From: Ulvibacterium sp.
Lineage (GTDB): Bacteria; Bacteroidota; Bacteroidia; Flavobacteriales; Flavobacteriaceae
Direction: 5' to 3'
Assembly (NCBI RefSeq): GCF_028285715.1
Contig: NZ_JANQOO010000035.1
Location: 372,001-436,000 of the forward strand
Length of the DNA: 64,000 nt
How positions within the stretch are numbered: the stretch's first letter is position 1; every line of letters begins with the position of its first letter. Shown in pieces: positions 28,954-39,279 of this stretch. The position numbers were made by a program, and so were the translations under genes. The notes beneath the pieces are model-generated. The model worked only from the letters and a program-made list of their open reading frames with translations, did no database searches and was not told where the DNA came from.

Positions 28954-31362
28954 TCAACGGAGTTCTGCACCTAGGTCGGTTTCATAAGTACGTTGTAACT
29001 TGGTCATAATCCTATCAATTTGTTTATCCGTCAGGGTGCCTTTTTCATCTTGTAACGTAAAGCTTACGGCATAGGATTTTTTGCCATCGGGTAAGTTTTT
29101 ACCGGTATAAACATCAAACAGTGTAATGTTTTTGATCAGTTTTTTTTCCGTTTTTAGTCCTAGGTCATGCACTTGGTCAAAAGTTATTTTCTCGTCCAAC
29201 AATAAGGCAAAATCGCGCTTTACCTCGGGATATTTGGGTACTTCGTAATGACTTATCTTTCCTTTTCTAGCCAAGGAAATGACATTGTCCCAATTGAAAT
29301 CGGCATAGAGGACTTCCTGTTTTATACCCAGTGGCTTCAGAATAGAATTGTTGAGGATTCCTAGCGTCACGAATTCTTTTTCCTGTCTTTTTAAGGAAAC
29401 ACCTTCGGAAATATGACTGTTTTCTGAGGGGCTGGAAATCAGTCCGCCAATGCCAAGGCGCGCCAAAATGTTTTCCACAATGGACTTTAAGTAAAAGAAA
29501 TCCGTTTTTTGTGTAGATCGCACCCAATTTTCAGGATTCCTATTTCCCGTTAGGTATAACGACAAATGTTTACGCTCGTCGTGTGATTCCCCAGTTTTAA
29601 AATAGGTCTTCCCAAATTCAAAAAGTTTCAGATCTGGTCTTTTTCTGTTGAGATTATGGGATATTACCTCCAATCCGCTATGGACCATGGACCTTCTTAG
29701 CACGGAGAGATCCGAGCTCAGCGGGTTCAAGAGGGTAACTGTTTCTTGGGTCCTTTCGTATTCCGGAGAAGTTAGGCTATTGGTCAGTATCTCAAAGAAA
29801 CCTTGGGAAACCAACAAATCGCCTATGGTGTTCTGGATTTTATAATCCTCAAATTTCGAGGTAGTGGCGATAGAGGCATTCAACTTTTTTTCAAAGGCTA
29901 TGTTATTGTAGCCATACACCCTCAAAATTTCCTCAATAACATCCACTTCTCGCTGTACATCAACCCGATAGGAAGGTATTACTACGCCTAACCCGGATTC
30001 GGTTACATTTTTGACCTTGATTTCAAGGGAAGCCAGAATGGATTTTATGGAGTCTTTAGGAATTTCCTGCCCGATTAAGTTGTTGATTTTGTCGAAAGCC
30101 AAAAACACTTGATAGTCCTCTTTTTTCTTGGGATATAGGTCTATGATGTCCGATGTAATATCCCCGCCAGCTATCTCCTTAATGAGTATGGCTGCACGTT
30201 TTAGGGCATATTCCACATTTTCGATATCGATTCCACGTTCAAAACGGAAGGAGGCATCTGTATTTAGGCCGTGTCTTTTTGCAGTTTTCCGGATAGAGAC
30301 TGGATCAAAATAGGCGCTTTCCAGGAAAATCGATGTGGTATCCTCCGTAACACCTGAATAAATCCCTCCAAAAACTCCAGCTATGCACATGGGCTTTTCC
30401 ATGTCGCATATCATCAAATCCTCTTCATGCAATTCCCTTTCCTCACCATCCAAGGTCATAAACTTTGTACCTTGGGGCATGGTCTTTACGATTACTTTTT
30501 TGCCGTGGATGCGATTGGCATCAAAAGCATGAAGTGGTTGTCCCAATTCATGTAAGACATAGTTGGTGGCATCTACTATATTGTTTATGGGCTTAAGGCC
30601 TATGGCCTTTAATCTATTTTGCAACCAAGTTGGGGAGGACTGTACGATAAGATTGTTTAACGTAATACCACAATAGCGTGGAGCTAGTTCCGAATTCTCT
30701 ACTATAATATCTATTTTAAGGGATCTGTTGTCCACATTAAAATGGCTTACAGGAGGTGTTATTAACTCCAATTGTATGTCCCTTTCCGTAAGGCCTGCCC
30801 TTAAATCCCTGGCCACCCCAAAATGGCTCATGGCATCGGCTCGGTTAGGGGTAAGCCCTATTTCAAAGACCGTATCATTTTCGATATCAAAGACTTCGGA
30901 ACAGGGAGTTCCCGGTTGTAAGCTGTCACTAAGTACCAAAATACCATCATGACTCTCACCAAGCCCTAACTCATCTTCCGCACATATCATGCCCTGACTT
31001 TCCTCTCCCCTTATTTTCCCTTTTTTTAGAGTCCAGGAATTTCCATCGTTTGTATAAAGTGTAGTCCCTATAGTGGCTACCGGAACTTTCTGATCTTTCG
31101 CCACGTTTGGTGCTCCGCAAACAATTTGCAATGGTTGTTCAAGTCCTATATCAACCGTGGTCAATTTAAGCCTGTCCGCATTCGGATGCTTTTCACAACT
31201 AAGTACATGGCCAACGACAACACCTTTTAAACTACCTTTTACAGACTCAAAATTGGTAACCCCCTCCACTTCAAGACCAAGGTCCGTTAAAAGTTCGGCG
31301 GTCTGTCTTGGTTTCCAGTCTAATTTGAGGAATTGTTTTAACCAGTTGTAAGAGATATTCAT
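28954..31362 (-). CDS. pheT: phenylalanine--tRNA ligase beta subunit
   Basis: Charges tRNA-Phe as part of the alpha2beta2 synthetase. At 802 aa the length is standard. The N-terminal EMAP-like tRNA-binding domain (about 40-150: VVVGHVLSCEKHPNADRLKLTTVDIG), the B3/B4 editing domain (about 215-390: SAYFDPVSIRKTAKRHGLNTDASFRFERGID), the B5 domain (about 400-475), the core domain and the C-terminal FDX-ACB anticodon-binding domain (about 708-800: YPEVKRDFALLLDE) are all in order. The alpha subunit gene pheS is not adjacent. Confidence 0.97.
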   Translation of the reverse strand: MNISYNWLKQFLKLDWKPRQTAELLTDLGLEVEGVTNFESVKGSLKGVVVGHVLSCEKHPNADRLKLTTVDIGLEQPLQIVCGAPNVAKDQKVPVATIGTTLYTNDGNSWTLKKGKIRGEESQGMICAEDELGLGESHDGILVLSDSLQPGTPCSEVFDIENDTVFEIGLTPNRADAMSHFGVARDLRAGLTERDIQLELITPPVSHFNVDNRSLKIDIIVENSELAPRYCGITLNNLIVQSSPTWLQNRLKAIGLKPINNIVDATNYVLHELGQPLHAFDANRIHGKKVIVKTMPQGTKFMTLDGEERELHEEDLMICDMEKPMCIAGVFGGIYSGVTEDTTSIFLESAYFDPVSIRKTAKRHGLNTDASFRFERGIDIENVEYALKRAAILIKEIAGGDITSDIIDLYPKKKEDYQVFLAFDKINNLIGQEIPKDSIKSILASLEIKVKNVTESGLGVVIPSYRVDVQREVDVIEEILRVYGYNNIAFEKKLNASIATTSKFEDYKIQNTIGDLLVSQGFFEILTNSLTSPEYERTQETVTLLNPLSSDLSVLRRSMVHSGLEVISHNLNRKRPDLKLFEFGKTYFKTGESHDERKHLSLYLTGNRNPENWVRSTQKTDFFYLKSIVENILARLGIGGLISSPSENSHISEGVSLKRQEKEFVTLGILNNSILKPLGIKQEVLYADFNWDNVISLARKGKISHYEVPKYPEVKRDFALLLDEKITFDQVHDLGLKTEKKLIKNITLFDVYTGKNLPDGKKSYAVSFTLQDEKGTLTDKQIDRIMTKLQRTYETDLGAELR

Positions 31363-31527
31363 CAGTCGGTTTTAGAGCGCGTAAAGATAAAACAATGCAA
31401 TAAGACATTCAACATAGAATCCAGTGAATTGTCCCCTTCATTGCTTGTGCGGGTGACCTAATAGGCTAGATCAATTTTTAAGGTTCTTAAAATACAAATG
31501 GAAAAAAATGGAAATCTACCGCGGAAA

Positions 31528-32646
31528 TTAGATGATAGTCGATTTTCCCAAACCGATATTTTCGTCATTGATATTGAAATCTTGATCTTGATCTACAATG
31601 TTTTCCGCAATAAAATCACCCACATAATCGGTGCCGTATTTACTGCTTCCCATAATATCTGGGGTAACCACATTTTTTTGGAAGGATTTGAGGATTGCTG
31701 CGACCACGGCATTGGATTCTTCGAATAAACCAAAATGTTGCAAAAGCATTGCCGTACTAAGAATCGAGGCAACGGGGTTTGCAATATTTTTGCCTTTTGC
31801 TTGTGGATAGGAACCATGTATGGGTTCGAACATAGCATTGTTCTCACCAATGGAAGCCGATGGCAGCAGCCCAACGGAACCGAAGATTACACTTCCCAAA
31901 TCGGACAGGACATCCCCGAACATATTGTCCGTTAGGATTACATCGAACAGTTTGGGATTCAGCATAATTTGCACGGCCGCATTGTCTATATACATGCATT
32001 CCATTTCTATTTCGGGATAACTTTCCGAAATTTCTGTGACCACCCTTCTCCATAACCGGGATGTTTCCAAAACATTGGCTTTATCCACCAAAGTTAATTT
32101 TCCTTTACGCTTTTTGGCGGCTTTGAAGGCCATATGGGCGATACGACCGATTTCTGACTCGGAATACTCACAGATATCCGAGGCAAAGGCACCATCTTGG
32201 CTTAATTGCTTCTCCCCAAAATAGATACCTCCTGTTAGTTCCCTGTAGATAACCAAATCAGTACCTTTTACGATTTCCTTGCGCAACGGTGACTGCCTGA
32301 GCATTGCAGGGAAAGCTTTTACTGGCCTAATATTGGCAAAAAGACCCAAAGCTTTTCTAAGATTAAGAAGACCTTGCTCCGGCCGGACCTTGGCTTTTGG
32401 ATTGTTATCGAACTGAGGGGTCCCAATGGCGCCGAACAATATGGCATCCGAAGCCATACAGATTTCCAAAGTACGTTCTGGAAGAGGTGTCCCCGTCTTT
32501 TCTATGGCCACGGCACCCATTAAGGCATTGGTAAAATGGAAATCATGACCAAAGGTTTCATGGACGGCATGAAGGCATTTCACAGCTTGGGCCAAAACTT
32601 CGGGACCGATTCCATCCCCGCCCAAAAGGGCGATTTCCAATCGCAT
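31528..32646 (-). CDS. leuB: 3-isopropylmalate dehydrogenase
   Basis: NAD-dependent oxidative decarboxylation in leucine synthesis. Length 372 aa. Motifs: LLGGDGIGPEVL (N-terminus), LLNLRKALGLFANIRPVK, VIYRELTGGIYFGE with the catalytic Tyr, LVDKANVLETSRLWR with the catalytic Lys, LTDNMFGDVLSDLGSV with the metal-binding aspartates, and EPIHGSYPQAKGKNIANP. The ATG follows the leuA stop codon without a gap (TAAATG), so translation should be coupled. leuC and leuD are not next to this pair. Confidence 0.97.
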   Translation of the reverse strand: MRLEIALLGGDGIGPEVLAQAVKCLHAVHETFGHDFHFTNALMGAVAIEKTGTPLPERTLEICMASDAILFGAIGTPQFDNNPKAKVRPEQGLLNLRKALGLFANIRPVKAFPAMLRQSPLRKEIVKGTDLVIYRELTGGIYFGEKQLSQDGAFASDICEYSESEIGRIAHMAFKAAKKRKGKLTLVDKANVLETSRLWRRVVTEISESYPEIEMECMYIDNAAVQIMLNPKLFDVILTDNMFGDVLSDLGSVIFGSVGLLPSASIGENNAMFEPIHGSYPQAKGKNIANPVASILSTAMLLQHFGLFEESNAVVAAILKSFQKNVVTPDIMGSSKYGTDYVGDFIAENIVDQDQDFNINDENIGLGKSTII

Positions 32647-33819
32647 TTAGGTAAGACTTTCTATATTTAAATTACTGGCTTCGATGATTTCATGAATATC
32701 ATCGTCCAGGATCTCTTTTTTTCGATCCGCAAATTTCAAAAATTCCTCGTATACACCATCCAATTGAATCTTTGTAAGATTGTAGCCCACTTTTTTCGCC
32801 CGGTACGCCAAAGCGGCCCTACCACTTCTGGCGGTAAGGACTATTGAGGACTCCGTAACACCGACATCCTCCGGATCTATAATCTCATAGGTTTCCCGAT
32901 TTTTAATGACCCCATCCTGGTGTATTCCGGAACTGTGGGCAAAGGCATTGGCGCCTACAATGGCCTTGTTGGGTTGTACCATCATTCCCATTTTTTGGGA
33001 AACCATCTGACTGGTATCGTAGAGCAGGCGGCTGTTGATATTGGTGTCCAAGCCAAGGTAAGGATGTTGTCTCAGAATCATCACGACTTCCTCCAAGGAA
33101 GTATTTCCGGCACGTTCGCCAATTCCGTTTATGGTGCATTCTATTTGCCGCGCCCCATTGATGACACCCGCTATGGAATTCGCCGTTGCCAACCCTAGGT
33201 CGTTGTGGCAATGACAGGAGAGCACGGCTTTGTGAATGCCCTTCACATTTTCCTTAAGATATTTCATTTTTGCACCGTACTCTTCTGGTAAACAATAACC
33301 GGTAGTGTCCGGGATATTCAATACCGTGGCACCAGCCTTGATGACCGCTTCACAGACCCTGGCCAAAAACTCGTTCTCCGTTCTACCTGCGTCCTCGGCA
33401 TAAAACTCCACATCATCAACAAAGCTTTTGGCATAACTCACGGCCATGACCGCCCTTTCTATAATGGCATCCCTATTTGAATTGAATTTATGTCTTATGT
33501 GGGAATCTGAAGTCCCTATGCCCGTGTGTATTCGGGGTGTCTTTGCTGGTTTTAGGGCCTCTGCCGCAACTTCAATATCTTTCTTTACGGCTCTGGTAAG
33601 TCCACATACGGTAGCATTTTTAACTACCTTGGCAATTTGAGTAACAGAGCTAAAGTCGCCCGGGCTGGATATAGGAAAGCCCGCTTCGATAATATCCACG
33701 CCAAGTTGATCCAAGCGTTCCGCTATAACGAGTTTCTGATCGGTATCCAACTTGCAGCCAGGTACCTGTTCGCCATCTCGAAGTGTTGTATCAAAAATTT
33801 GTACTTTATCTTTACTCAT
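32647..33819 (-). CDS. leuA: 2-isopropylmalate synthase (short form, no regulatory domain)
   Basis: First enzyme of leucine synthesis, condensing acetyl-CoA with 2-oxoisovalerate. It has 390 aa, so the HMGL-like TIM barrel ([16 protein letters not shown] at the start, [19 protein letters not shown] with the metal-binding histidines at about 200) and the linker ([13 protein letters not shown], then [11 protein letters not shown]) are complete. The roughly 120-residue C-terminal LeuA dimer domain, which binds leucine in enzymes of about 510 aa, is absent. Feedback control by leucine may therefore work differently. A related homocitrate or citramalate synthase is less likely because leuB follows directly. 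Confidence 0.93.
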   Translation of the reverse strand: MSKDKVQIFDTTLRDGEQVPGCKLDTDQKLVIAERLDQLGVDIIEAGFPISSPGDFSSVTQIAKVVKNATVCGLTRAVKKDIEVAAEALKPAKTPRIHTGIGTSDSHIRHKFNSNRDAIIERAVMAVSYAKSFVDDVEFYAEDAGRTENEFLARVCEAVIKAGATVLNIPDTTGYCLPEEYGAKMKYLKENVKGIHKAVLSCHCHNDLGLATANSIAGVINGARQIECTINGIGERAGNTSLEEVVMILRQHPYLGLDTNINSRLLYDTSQMVSQKMGMMVQPNKAIVGANAFAHSSGIHQDGVIKNRETYEIIDPEDVGVTESSIVLTARSGRAALAYRAKKVGYNLTKIQLDGVYEEFLKFADRKKEILDDDIHEIIEASNLNIESLT

Positions 33820-33966
33820 TATCTTTACTTAGTTTTAACTAGCCTATACGAATATATGACCAATAGGACAAACGACCTAAAATTTAGAATGACATTTACA
33901 ACGTTTATCCACTTTTTCGGTTTTTTAAAAATCTGAATAACAATTACTTAAATACAATTTTTTACG

Positions 33967-35511
33967 ATGACAAGTGAGCATAAAGATGCATTGTTCGTAC
34001 TGGTTAAATCCCTTTCAAAATCCGAGAAAAGACAATTTAAGCTCTATGTAGGCCGGCTGGGCGTGAATACGGATGCCAAATTTTTGGCACTTTTTAATCT
34101 TTTGGACAAAATTAAGGCGTATGATGAGAAGGTTATTTTGGCCAGCGGCATTGTAAAAAAGGCACAATTATCCAATTTAAAGGCACATTTATACCGACAG
34201 ATTTTGGTGAGTCTACGATTGAATCCGGTAAACCAGAATGTCCGTGTTCAAATTCGGGAACAGCTGGATTTTGCTACGATTCTTTATCAAAAGGGACTAT
34301 ATAAACAAAGCCTCAAGATTTTGGACAAGGCCAAGGCCACTGCCATAGAAAATGAAGAAAAGAACATTGCCTATGAAATTGTTGAGTTGGAAAAAATTAT
34401 CGAGACCCAGTATATCACCAGAAGCATTCCAGATAGGGCGGATGAGCTGGCCATACAGGCAAAGGAACTTTCCGCACAAAATGTTATGACCAGCAAACTG
34501 AGCAATTTATCCCTACAACTCTATGGATTGATGTTGAAGCTGGGCTATGTACGCAGCGATGAGGACTATACCAGGGTAAAACGTTATTTTGAGCGACAAC
34601 TTCCGAAGTACACCTTGGAAGATTTGGGATTCCGGGAAAAGTTATGGTTGTACAAAGCCTACCTATGGTATAGTTTTTTGGTTCAGGACTTTTTGTCCTC
34701 TTATAAATATGCCAGTAAATGGGTTGACCTTTTTTACGAACGGCCCGATATGATCAACCTAAATCCCGTATTTTTCTTAAAGGGAAATCACTATTTGTTA
34801 GAATCCTTGTTCTATGTAAAATACAGCTCTCAATTTAAAGAAACACTTGAGAAGTTGGAGCGGATAGTGAAGACCAATGACTTTCCAAAAAACGACAATA
34901 TAGCTTCCTTAACCTTTTTATATCTCAATGCCAATAGATTGAATCTGCATTTTTTGGAAGGGACTTTTGAAAAAGGACTGTATCTGGTAAAGATAATCGA
35001 GTATGGTATTACCAAACACAACCAGCGGATAGATGCGCACCATATCATGATTTTGTATTATAAGATTGCCTGTCTTTATTTCGGTGTTGGTGACAATAAA
35101 ATGTGTATCCAATATTTGAAAAAAATTATTAATAACAAGAGCTTAAAAATGAGGGAAGATTTGATGTGCTTTGCCCGGGTGTTGAGTCTGGTGGCACATT
35201 ACGAGGCTGGGATGGATTATCATTTGGAAGTTCAATTAAAAAGTACCTATAAATTTTTATTGAAGATGAACGACCTGCATGCCGTTCAAAAGGAGATGAT
35301 TAAATTTTTGAGGAATCTGGGAAATATTTTCCCCCATGAACTTAGAGGTGAATTTCAAAAGTTACATGCACAGTTGAAAAAATATGAGGAGCATCCTTAT
35401 GAAAAGAGGGCCTTTTTGTATTTGGATATTATTTCCTGGTTGGAAAGTCATTTGGAGAACAAGCCCGTTGGCGAAATCATCCGTGAAAAAGCAATGAAAC
35501 TTACACGTTAG
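33967..35511 (+). CDS. all-helical orphan protein, 514 aa
   Basis: I do not recognise the family; it seems common in flavobacteria but is not characterised. There is no signal peptide or membrane segment, and it is almost entirely helical. Early residues (SLSKSEKRQFKLYVGR) are followed by helices spaced like an alpha-solenoid, for example LYQKGLYKQSLKILDKAKATA (TPR-like), SNLSLQLYGLMLKLGYV, and FLKGNHYLLESLFYVKYSS. It lies divergent from leuA, and the DMT transporter follows 3 nt after its stop, so the two probably share an mRNA. A scaffold or regulatory role is possible. Confidence 0.75.
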   Translation: MTSEHKDALFVLVKSLSKSEKRQFKLYVGRLGVNTDAKFLALFNLLDKIKAYDEKVILASGIVKKAQLSNLKAHLYRQILVSLRLNPVNQNVRVQIREQLDFATILYQKGLYKQSLKILDKAKATAIENEEKNIAYEIVELEKIIETQYITRSIPDRADELAIQAKELSAQNVMTSKLSNLSLQLYGLMLKLGYVRSDEDYTRVKRYFERQLPKYTLEDLGFREKLWLYKAYLWYSFLVQDFLSSYKYASKWVDLFYERPDMINLNPVFFLKGNHYLLESLFYVKYSSQFKETLEKLERIVKTNDFPKNDNIASLTFLYLNANRLNLHFLEGTFEKGLYLVKIIEYGITKHNQRIDAHHIMILYYKIACLYFGVGDNKMCIQYLKKIINNKSLKMREDLMCFARVLSLVAHYEAGMDYHLEVQLKSTYKFLLKMNDLHAVQKEMIKFLRNLGNIFPHELRGEFQKLHAQLKKYEEHPYEKRAFLYLDIISWLESHLENKPVGEIIREKAMKLTR

Positions 35512-35514
35512 CAT

Positions 35515-36378
35515 TTGGATACAAAAACTCCAATCAGTACCCGCAATTTTGTGGAGATAAATATTTCGATGCTATTATTGGGCACTTCGGGCCCTTTCGG
35601 AAAGTTTATTGACCTACCTGTTCCATTGACTATTGGTCTCCGTGCCACATTGGCTTTTCTCTTATTGCTGATCTACTGCAAATGGCGCGGGATATCCTTT
35701 CGACTGCGGCAACAGGATGTTTTTCTTATCCTTTTAAGTGGATTCTTAATGTGTATCCACTGGCTCTCTTACTTTAAGGCCTTGCAGCTTTCCAATGTGG
35801 CCATTGGAATGCTGTCACTCTTCACCTATCCTGTAATTACCGCTTTTTTGGAGCCCTTTTTTCTGAAGATCAAGTTTCAGGCCGTTCATTTGGTATTGGC
35901 CCTTTTAGTGCTTTGTGGAATCTATTTCCTGGTCCCCGATTTTAGTTTGGACAATGGCCAAACCATAGCCATTGCCTTTGGGGTGTTTTCTGCATTTTGT
36001 TATGCCGTACGCAACCTCATTTTAAAGACCAAGGTAGATAGGTATAATGGATCGGTTTTAATGTCCTATCAATTGGTTGTTATTGCCATTTTATTGCTTC
36101 CTGTATATTTTGTGTACGACCTTTTGGAGATAAAGGATCAATGGCAAGGACTGGTAGGCTTAATTGTCATTACAACAGCGGTAGGGCATACCATGTTCAT
36201 CAATACCTTCAAGCATTTTTCGATAACCACGGTGAGTATACTTAGCTGTATTCAACCGGTTTATGGAATTATCATTGGGGCTTTGTTCCTTTCCGAAATT
36301 CCTACTTGGACCACGATATTGGGAGGAATCATGATTTTGGCCTCGGTAATTATTGAAAGTATACGCTCCTATAAATAG
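35515..36378 (+). CDS. DMT/EamA family transporter
   Basis: Drug/metabolite transporter with about ten membrane helices in two EamA repeats, 287 aa. N-terminal repeat from LLLGTSGPFGKFIDLP; second repeat from IAFGVFSAFCYAVRNLIL to GGIMILASVIIESI. The substrate is unknown; amino-acid or metabolite efflux is typical. The start is TTG at 35515 (no earlier ATG in frame fits); a later ATG at about 35569 would cut into the first helix. It follows the preceding gene by 3 nt. Confidence 0.88.
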   Translation: MDTKTPISTRNFVEINISMLLLGTSGPFGKFIDLPVPLTIGLRATLAFLLLLIYCKWRGISFRLRQQDVFLILLSGFLMCIHWLSYFKALQLSNVAIGMLSLFTYPVITAFLEPFFLKIKFQAVHLVLALLVLCGIYFLVPDFSLDNGQTIAIAFGVFSAFCYAVRNLILKTKVDRYNGSVLMSYQLVVIAILLLPVYFVYDLLEIKDQWQGLVGLIVITTAVGHTMFINTFKHFSITTVSILSCIQPVYGIIIGALFLSEIPTWTTILGGIMILASVIIESIRSYK

Positions 36379-36457
36379 GTGTCCCATATTAATTTTGAAC
36401 GTGCGGTTTTAACTCTTTCTAAACTACTTTACACTACCGGGTTCTGCTTATAAAAAA

Positions 36458-37153
36458 CTAACAAGCGTTCCAAATGGAATCCGAGGGGGGAGGGGCAAGG
36501 AATTCTAGCATTTCCTTACTTACCGGATGGATAAAAGAAAGCTGTCTGGCATGGAGATGTATGCTGCCGTTGGGATTACTGCGGTTAAAACCATATTTTA
36601 AATCTCCTTTTATGGGACTTTGGATGGCCGCCAATTGGGCACGGATTTGATGATGCCGCCCTGTTTTCAAGTCAATTTCCAGAAGATAGTGATTATCAAG
36701 TTCCCGGATAATGCTATATGCCAGAATCGCTTTTTTACCATCCTTAACCTCATCTTCATGGGCATACGATTTATTCTGTTTTGGGTTTCGTCTCAACCAA
36801 TGCGATAAAATTCCCTCTTTCTTTTTTGGTGGATTCTTAACAACCGCCCAATAGGTCTTTTTTGCCTTTTTTTCCGCAAAGATTTTGTTCAGCCGGGTCA
36901 GGGCCTTGGAAGTTCTTGCGAAGACCACGATACCGGAAGTGGGCCTATCCAATCTATGGGCAACCCCAAGATATACATTACCCGGTTTGTTATACTTTTT
37001 TTTGATGTAATTTTTTATGATTTCACTTAAGGGTACGTCTTGGGTCTTATCCCCTTGAACTATATCCCCCGGTCTTTTGTTGATTGCAATGATGTGATTA
37101 TCCTCGTAAAGTATTTGGAGGTTTTGAGGATTGGAAAGAATTCTTTCGGACAC
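36458..37153 (-). CDS. RluA family pseudouridine synthase
   Basis: Isomerises uridine to pseudouridine in RNA. Length 231 aa with no S4 domain, so it begins directly at the catalytic core (NLQILYEDNHIIAINKRPGDIVQGD). The catalytic Asp is in AHRLDRPTSGIVVFART (about residue 68). The rest has LLEIDLKTGRHHQIRAQLAAI, the RNA-binding/active-site RxHQIR motif. The exact target (23S rRNA or tRNA) is not fixed. It starts with GTG at 37153, sharing one base with the lspA stop codon, so the pair is translationally coupled. Confidence 0.93.
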   Translation of the reverse strand: MSERILSNPQNLQILYEDNHIIAINKRPGDIVQGDKTQDVPLSEIIKNYIKKKYNKPGNVYLGVAHRLDRPTSGIVVFARTSKALTRLNKIFAEKKAKKTYWAVVKNPPKKKEGILSHWLRRNPKQNKSYAHEDEVKDGKKAILAYSIIRELDNHYLLEIDLKTGRHHQIRAQLAAIQSPIKGDLKYGFNRSNPNGSIHLHARQLSFIHPVSKEMLEFLAPPPSDSIWNAC

Positions 37154-37635
37154 TATAGTGTTATTTTTTTATTACTTAGAGTAAGAAAAAGAATAAGCAA
37201 AACCCCAATGGTTACCGAAACATCGGCCATATTAAAAATCCCAGTTCTTAGGAAACCAATTTTAATCTGAAAAAAATCGGTTACTGAACCATGAAGGATA
37301 CGGTCAATAAGATTGCCGATTCCACCCCCTATGACAAATGCAAATGCAATAGTGGGCCATTTGTTCAAATTGGACTTTTGCCGCACACGAAACAACAAAA
37401 TGAACAAAACCAAAACGGGAAGTATTTGAAGGAATACAAGCTTAGGGATAGGAGGTAGGCTTTGGCCAAACCCCAACATGGCACCGGTGTTTTCTACATT
37501 GGTAAGGATAAGGTTTTCCCGGAATACCTGGATGTAATCCATGGGCGCGACATTTTTCCGGACGATATCTTTGGAAAGTTGATCGCAACCGATATTGAGT
37601 AACACCAAAACCAAAATACCTATGTTTTTATACAT
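37153..37635 (-). CDS. lspA: lipoprotein signal peptidase
   Basis: Signal peptidase II cleaves the signal before the acylated cysteine of prolipoproteins in the inner membrane. Length 160 aa with four membrane helices: the first at residues 4-20, then PKLVFLQILPVLVLFILLF, WPTIAFAFVIGGGIGNLID and VTIGVLLILFLTL. The two catalytic aspartates are in GNLIDRI and VTDFFQI. The window codes for many lipoproteins that will be its substrates. The next gene, a pseudouridine synthase, overlaps it by one base. Confidence 0.95.
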   Translation of the reverse strand: MYKNIGILVLVLLNIGCDQLSKDIVRKNVAPMDYIQVFRENLILTNVENTGAMLGFGQSLPPIPKLVFLQILPVLVLFILLFRVRQKSNLNKWPTIAFAFVIGGGIGNLIDRILHGSVTDFFQIKIGFLRTGIFNMADVSVTIGVLLILFLTLSNKKITL

Positions 37636-37700
37636 GGTCTTCTGCAGAATACATTTTTCAGCAATAAAAAAAACCGATGTTTATTACCGGTTTGGAAACC

Positions 37701-38519
37701 TTAGTACTGTTCGCCGTCACTAGGAAAATCCTTGTTTTTCACATCGTCCACATATCCGGAGATCGCATTGCCCATATCCTCATAAAGATTCATATACCGC
37801 CTTAAGAAACGAGGATTAAACTCATGGGTCATTCCCAAAAGATCATGGATAACGAGCACTTGGCCGTCCGCATGTTTGCCGGCCCCGATTCCAATAGTGG
37901 GAATAGAAAGACCCTCGGAAACCTTCTTCGTCAGGGCCGCCGGTATTTTTTCCAGTACAATTCCAAAGCATCCCAATTTTTCGAGAAGTTTCGCATCCTC
38001 CATAAGTTTTTGGGCTTCTTCTTCTTCCTTGGCCCGTACGGTATATGTCCCAAATTTGTAGATGCTCTGGGGCGTAAGGCCCAAATGACCCATAACGGGT
38101 ATTCCTGCGTTTAGGATGCGTTTTACAGACTCCTTTATCTCAATGCCACCTTCCAATTTAATGGCGTGGGCCCCGCTCTCCTTCATGATTCGAATAGCGG
38201 AGCGTAAAGCCTCTTTAGGATCACTTTGATAACTGCCAAAGGGAATATCCACAACAATCAAGGCCCTTTTAACGGCCCGGACCACTGATGTGGCATGATA
38301 GATCATTTGATCCAAAGTTATGGGTAGCGTGGTCTCATGACCTGCCATGACATTACTGGCAGAATCGCCTACCAAAATGACATCTACATTGGCGGCATCT
38401 ACAATTTTGGCCATGGAATAATCATATGCGGTAAGCATGGAAATCTTTTCCCCATTTTTTTTCATTTCCACGAGCGACTTCACCGTTACCCGTTTGTATT
38501 CTTTTTTTGCGGTAGACAT
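37701..38519 (-). CDS. panB: 3-methyl-2-oxobutanoate hydroxymethyltransferase
   Basis: First step of pantothenate synthesis, making ketopantoate from 2-oxoisovalerate and methylene-tetrahydrofolate. Length 272 aa. Motifs: [42 protein letters not shown] (metal-binding aspartate and the substrate loop), [42 protein letters not shown]. It stands alone; panC and panD are not nearby. The enzyme links to glyA through its folate cofactor. Confidence 0.97.
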   Translation of the reverse strand: MSTAKKEYKRVTVKSLVEMKKNGEKISMLTAYDYSMAKIVDAANVDVILVGDSASNVMAGHETTLPITLDQMIYHATSVVRAVKRALIVVDIPFGSYQSDPKEALRSAIRIMKESGAHAIKLEGGIEIKESVKRILNAGIPVMGHLGLTPQSIYKFGTYTVRAKEEEEAQKLMEDAKLLEKLGCFGIVLEKIPAALTKKVSEGLSIPTIGIGAGKHADGQVLVIHDLLGMTHEFNPRFLRRYMNLYEDMGNAISGYVDDVKNKDFPSDGEQY

Positions 38520-38664
38520 CGAGTTTTGTTTAGGCGGGTTAAATGTAAGGAAATTGTCCGTATTTCCTTTTTGCGCTAAAACAACGCGTGGCTATCTTTT
38601 GAATTCCGAACATTGCGAATCAACATGAGGGATCTTTCCTTATTTTTGGACCAAATCGACCGAA

Positions 38665-39120
38665 ATGAGATTCATGCTGAACATTTGTTTTATCCTATTC
38701 CTTTCCACAACCCTTGCCCAGGAAAATGACAAATTAGCCGTAAAGGAGGCCATAGAAACTTTTTTTGAGGGATTTCACAATCAGGACTCCACGATTATTA
38801 AAAAGGCTGTTTCCGATACCATTGTTCTACAGACCGTTGCAAGGGACAAAAAGGAAGGGGAGTATGTGCGAAGCGATAAGTTTCAAGATTTTCTCAAATC
38901 AATTGTGGGCATACCGAAAACGACAAAGTTTAAGGAGAAAATCAAATCATATAACATACAAATAGATGGTGCCATGGCCCACGCCTGGACACCCTATGAG
39001 TTCTGGATCAATGATGAATTCCATCATTGCGGAGTCAATTCCTTTCAACTTTTTAAGGATACGGGTCGTTGGAAAATAATTTACCTTATCGATACGCGCA
39101 GGAAGGAAGGCTGCGATTGA
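38665..39120 (+). CDS. secreted nuclear-transport-factor-2-like protein
   Basis: Small NTF2/SnoaL-like protein, 151 aa, with a signal peptide (LNICFILFLSTTLAQ). The cone-shaped fold is visible as KEAIETFFEGFHNQDSTIIKKAVSD, a strand region with MAHAWTPYEFWINDEFHHCGVNSFQLFKDTGRWKII, and the final strand IIYLIDTRRK. This family includes many of unknown function (DUF4440- or lumazine-binding-like), and I cannot assign a substrate. A TATTTTTG box at 38641-38648 lies 16 nt upstream. It is the gene before dnaK, on the same strand, with a 159-nt gap. Confidence 0.82.
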   Translation: MRFMLNICFILFLSTTLAQENDKLAVKEAIETFFEGFHNQDSTIIKKAVSDTIVLQTVARDKKEGEYVRSDKFQDFLKSIVGIPKTTKFKEKIKSYNIQIDGAMAHAWTPYEFWINDEFHHCGVNSFQLFKDTGRWKIIYLIDTRRKEGCD

Positions 39121-39190
39121 TTTTATAACTTTTATTTTGGTTGCCAACCCTGCTTTGAATTAAATTTTCAAGACTGGTCCCTTTCCAAAA

Positions 39191-39203
39191 TGACATCCTG
39201 TCA
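39191..39203. promoter_or_regulatory. inverted repeat upstream of dnaK
   Basis: Perfect TGACA-TCC-TGTCA palindrome (39191-39203), about 77 nt before the dnaK ATG and overlapping the CAAAATGAC word shared with the clpB upstream region. It is a candidate stress-response operator. No CIRCE element (TTAGCACTC-N9-GAGTGCTAA) is present. Confidence 0.4.
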
Positions 39204-39279
39204 GTTTCCCTCCTCTTGGCATATTGTTTGACACTTGCTAAGCGACTGTAAAAAAAGACTAATATTTAAAACATAAAGA

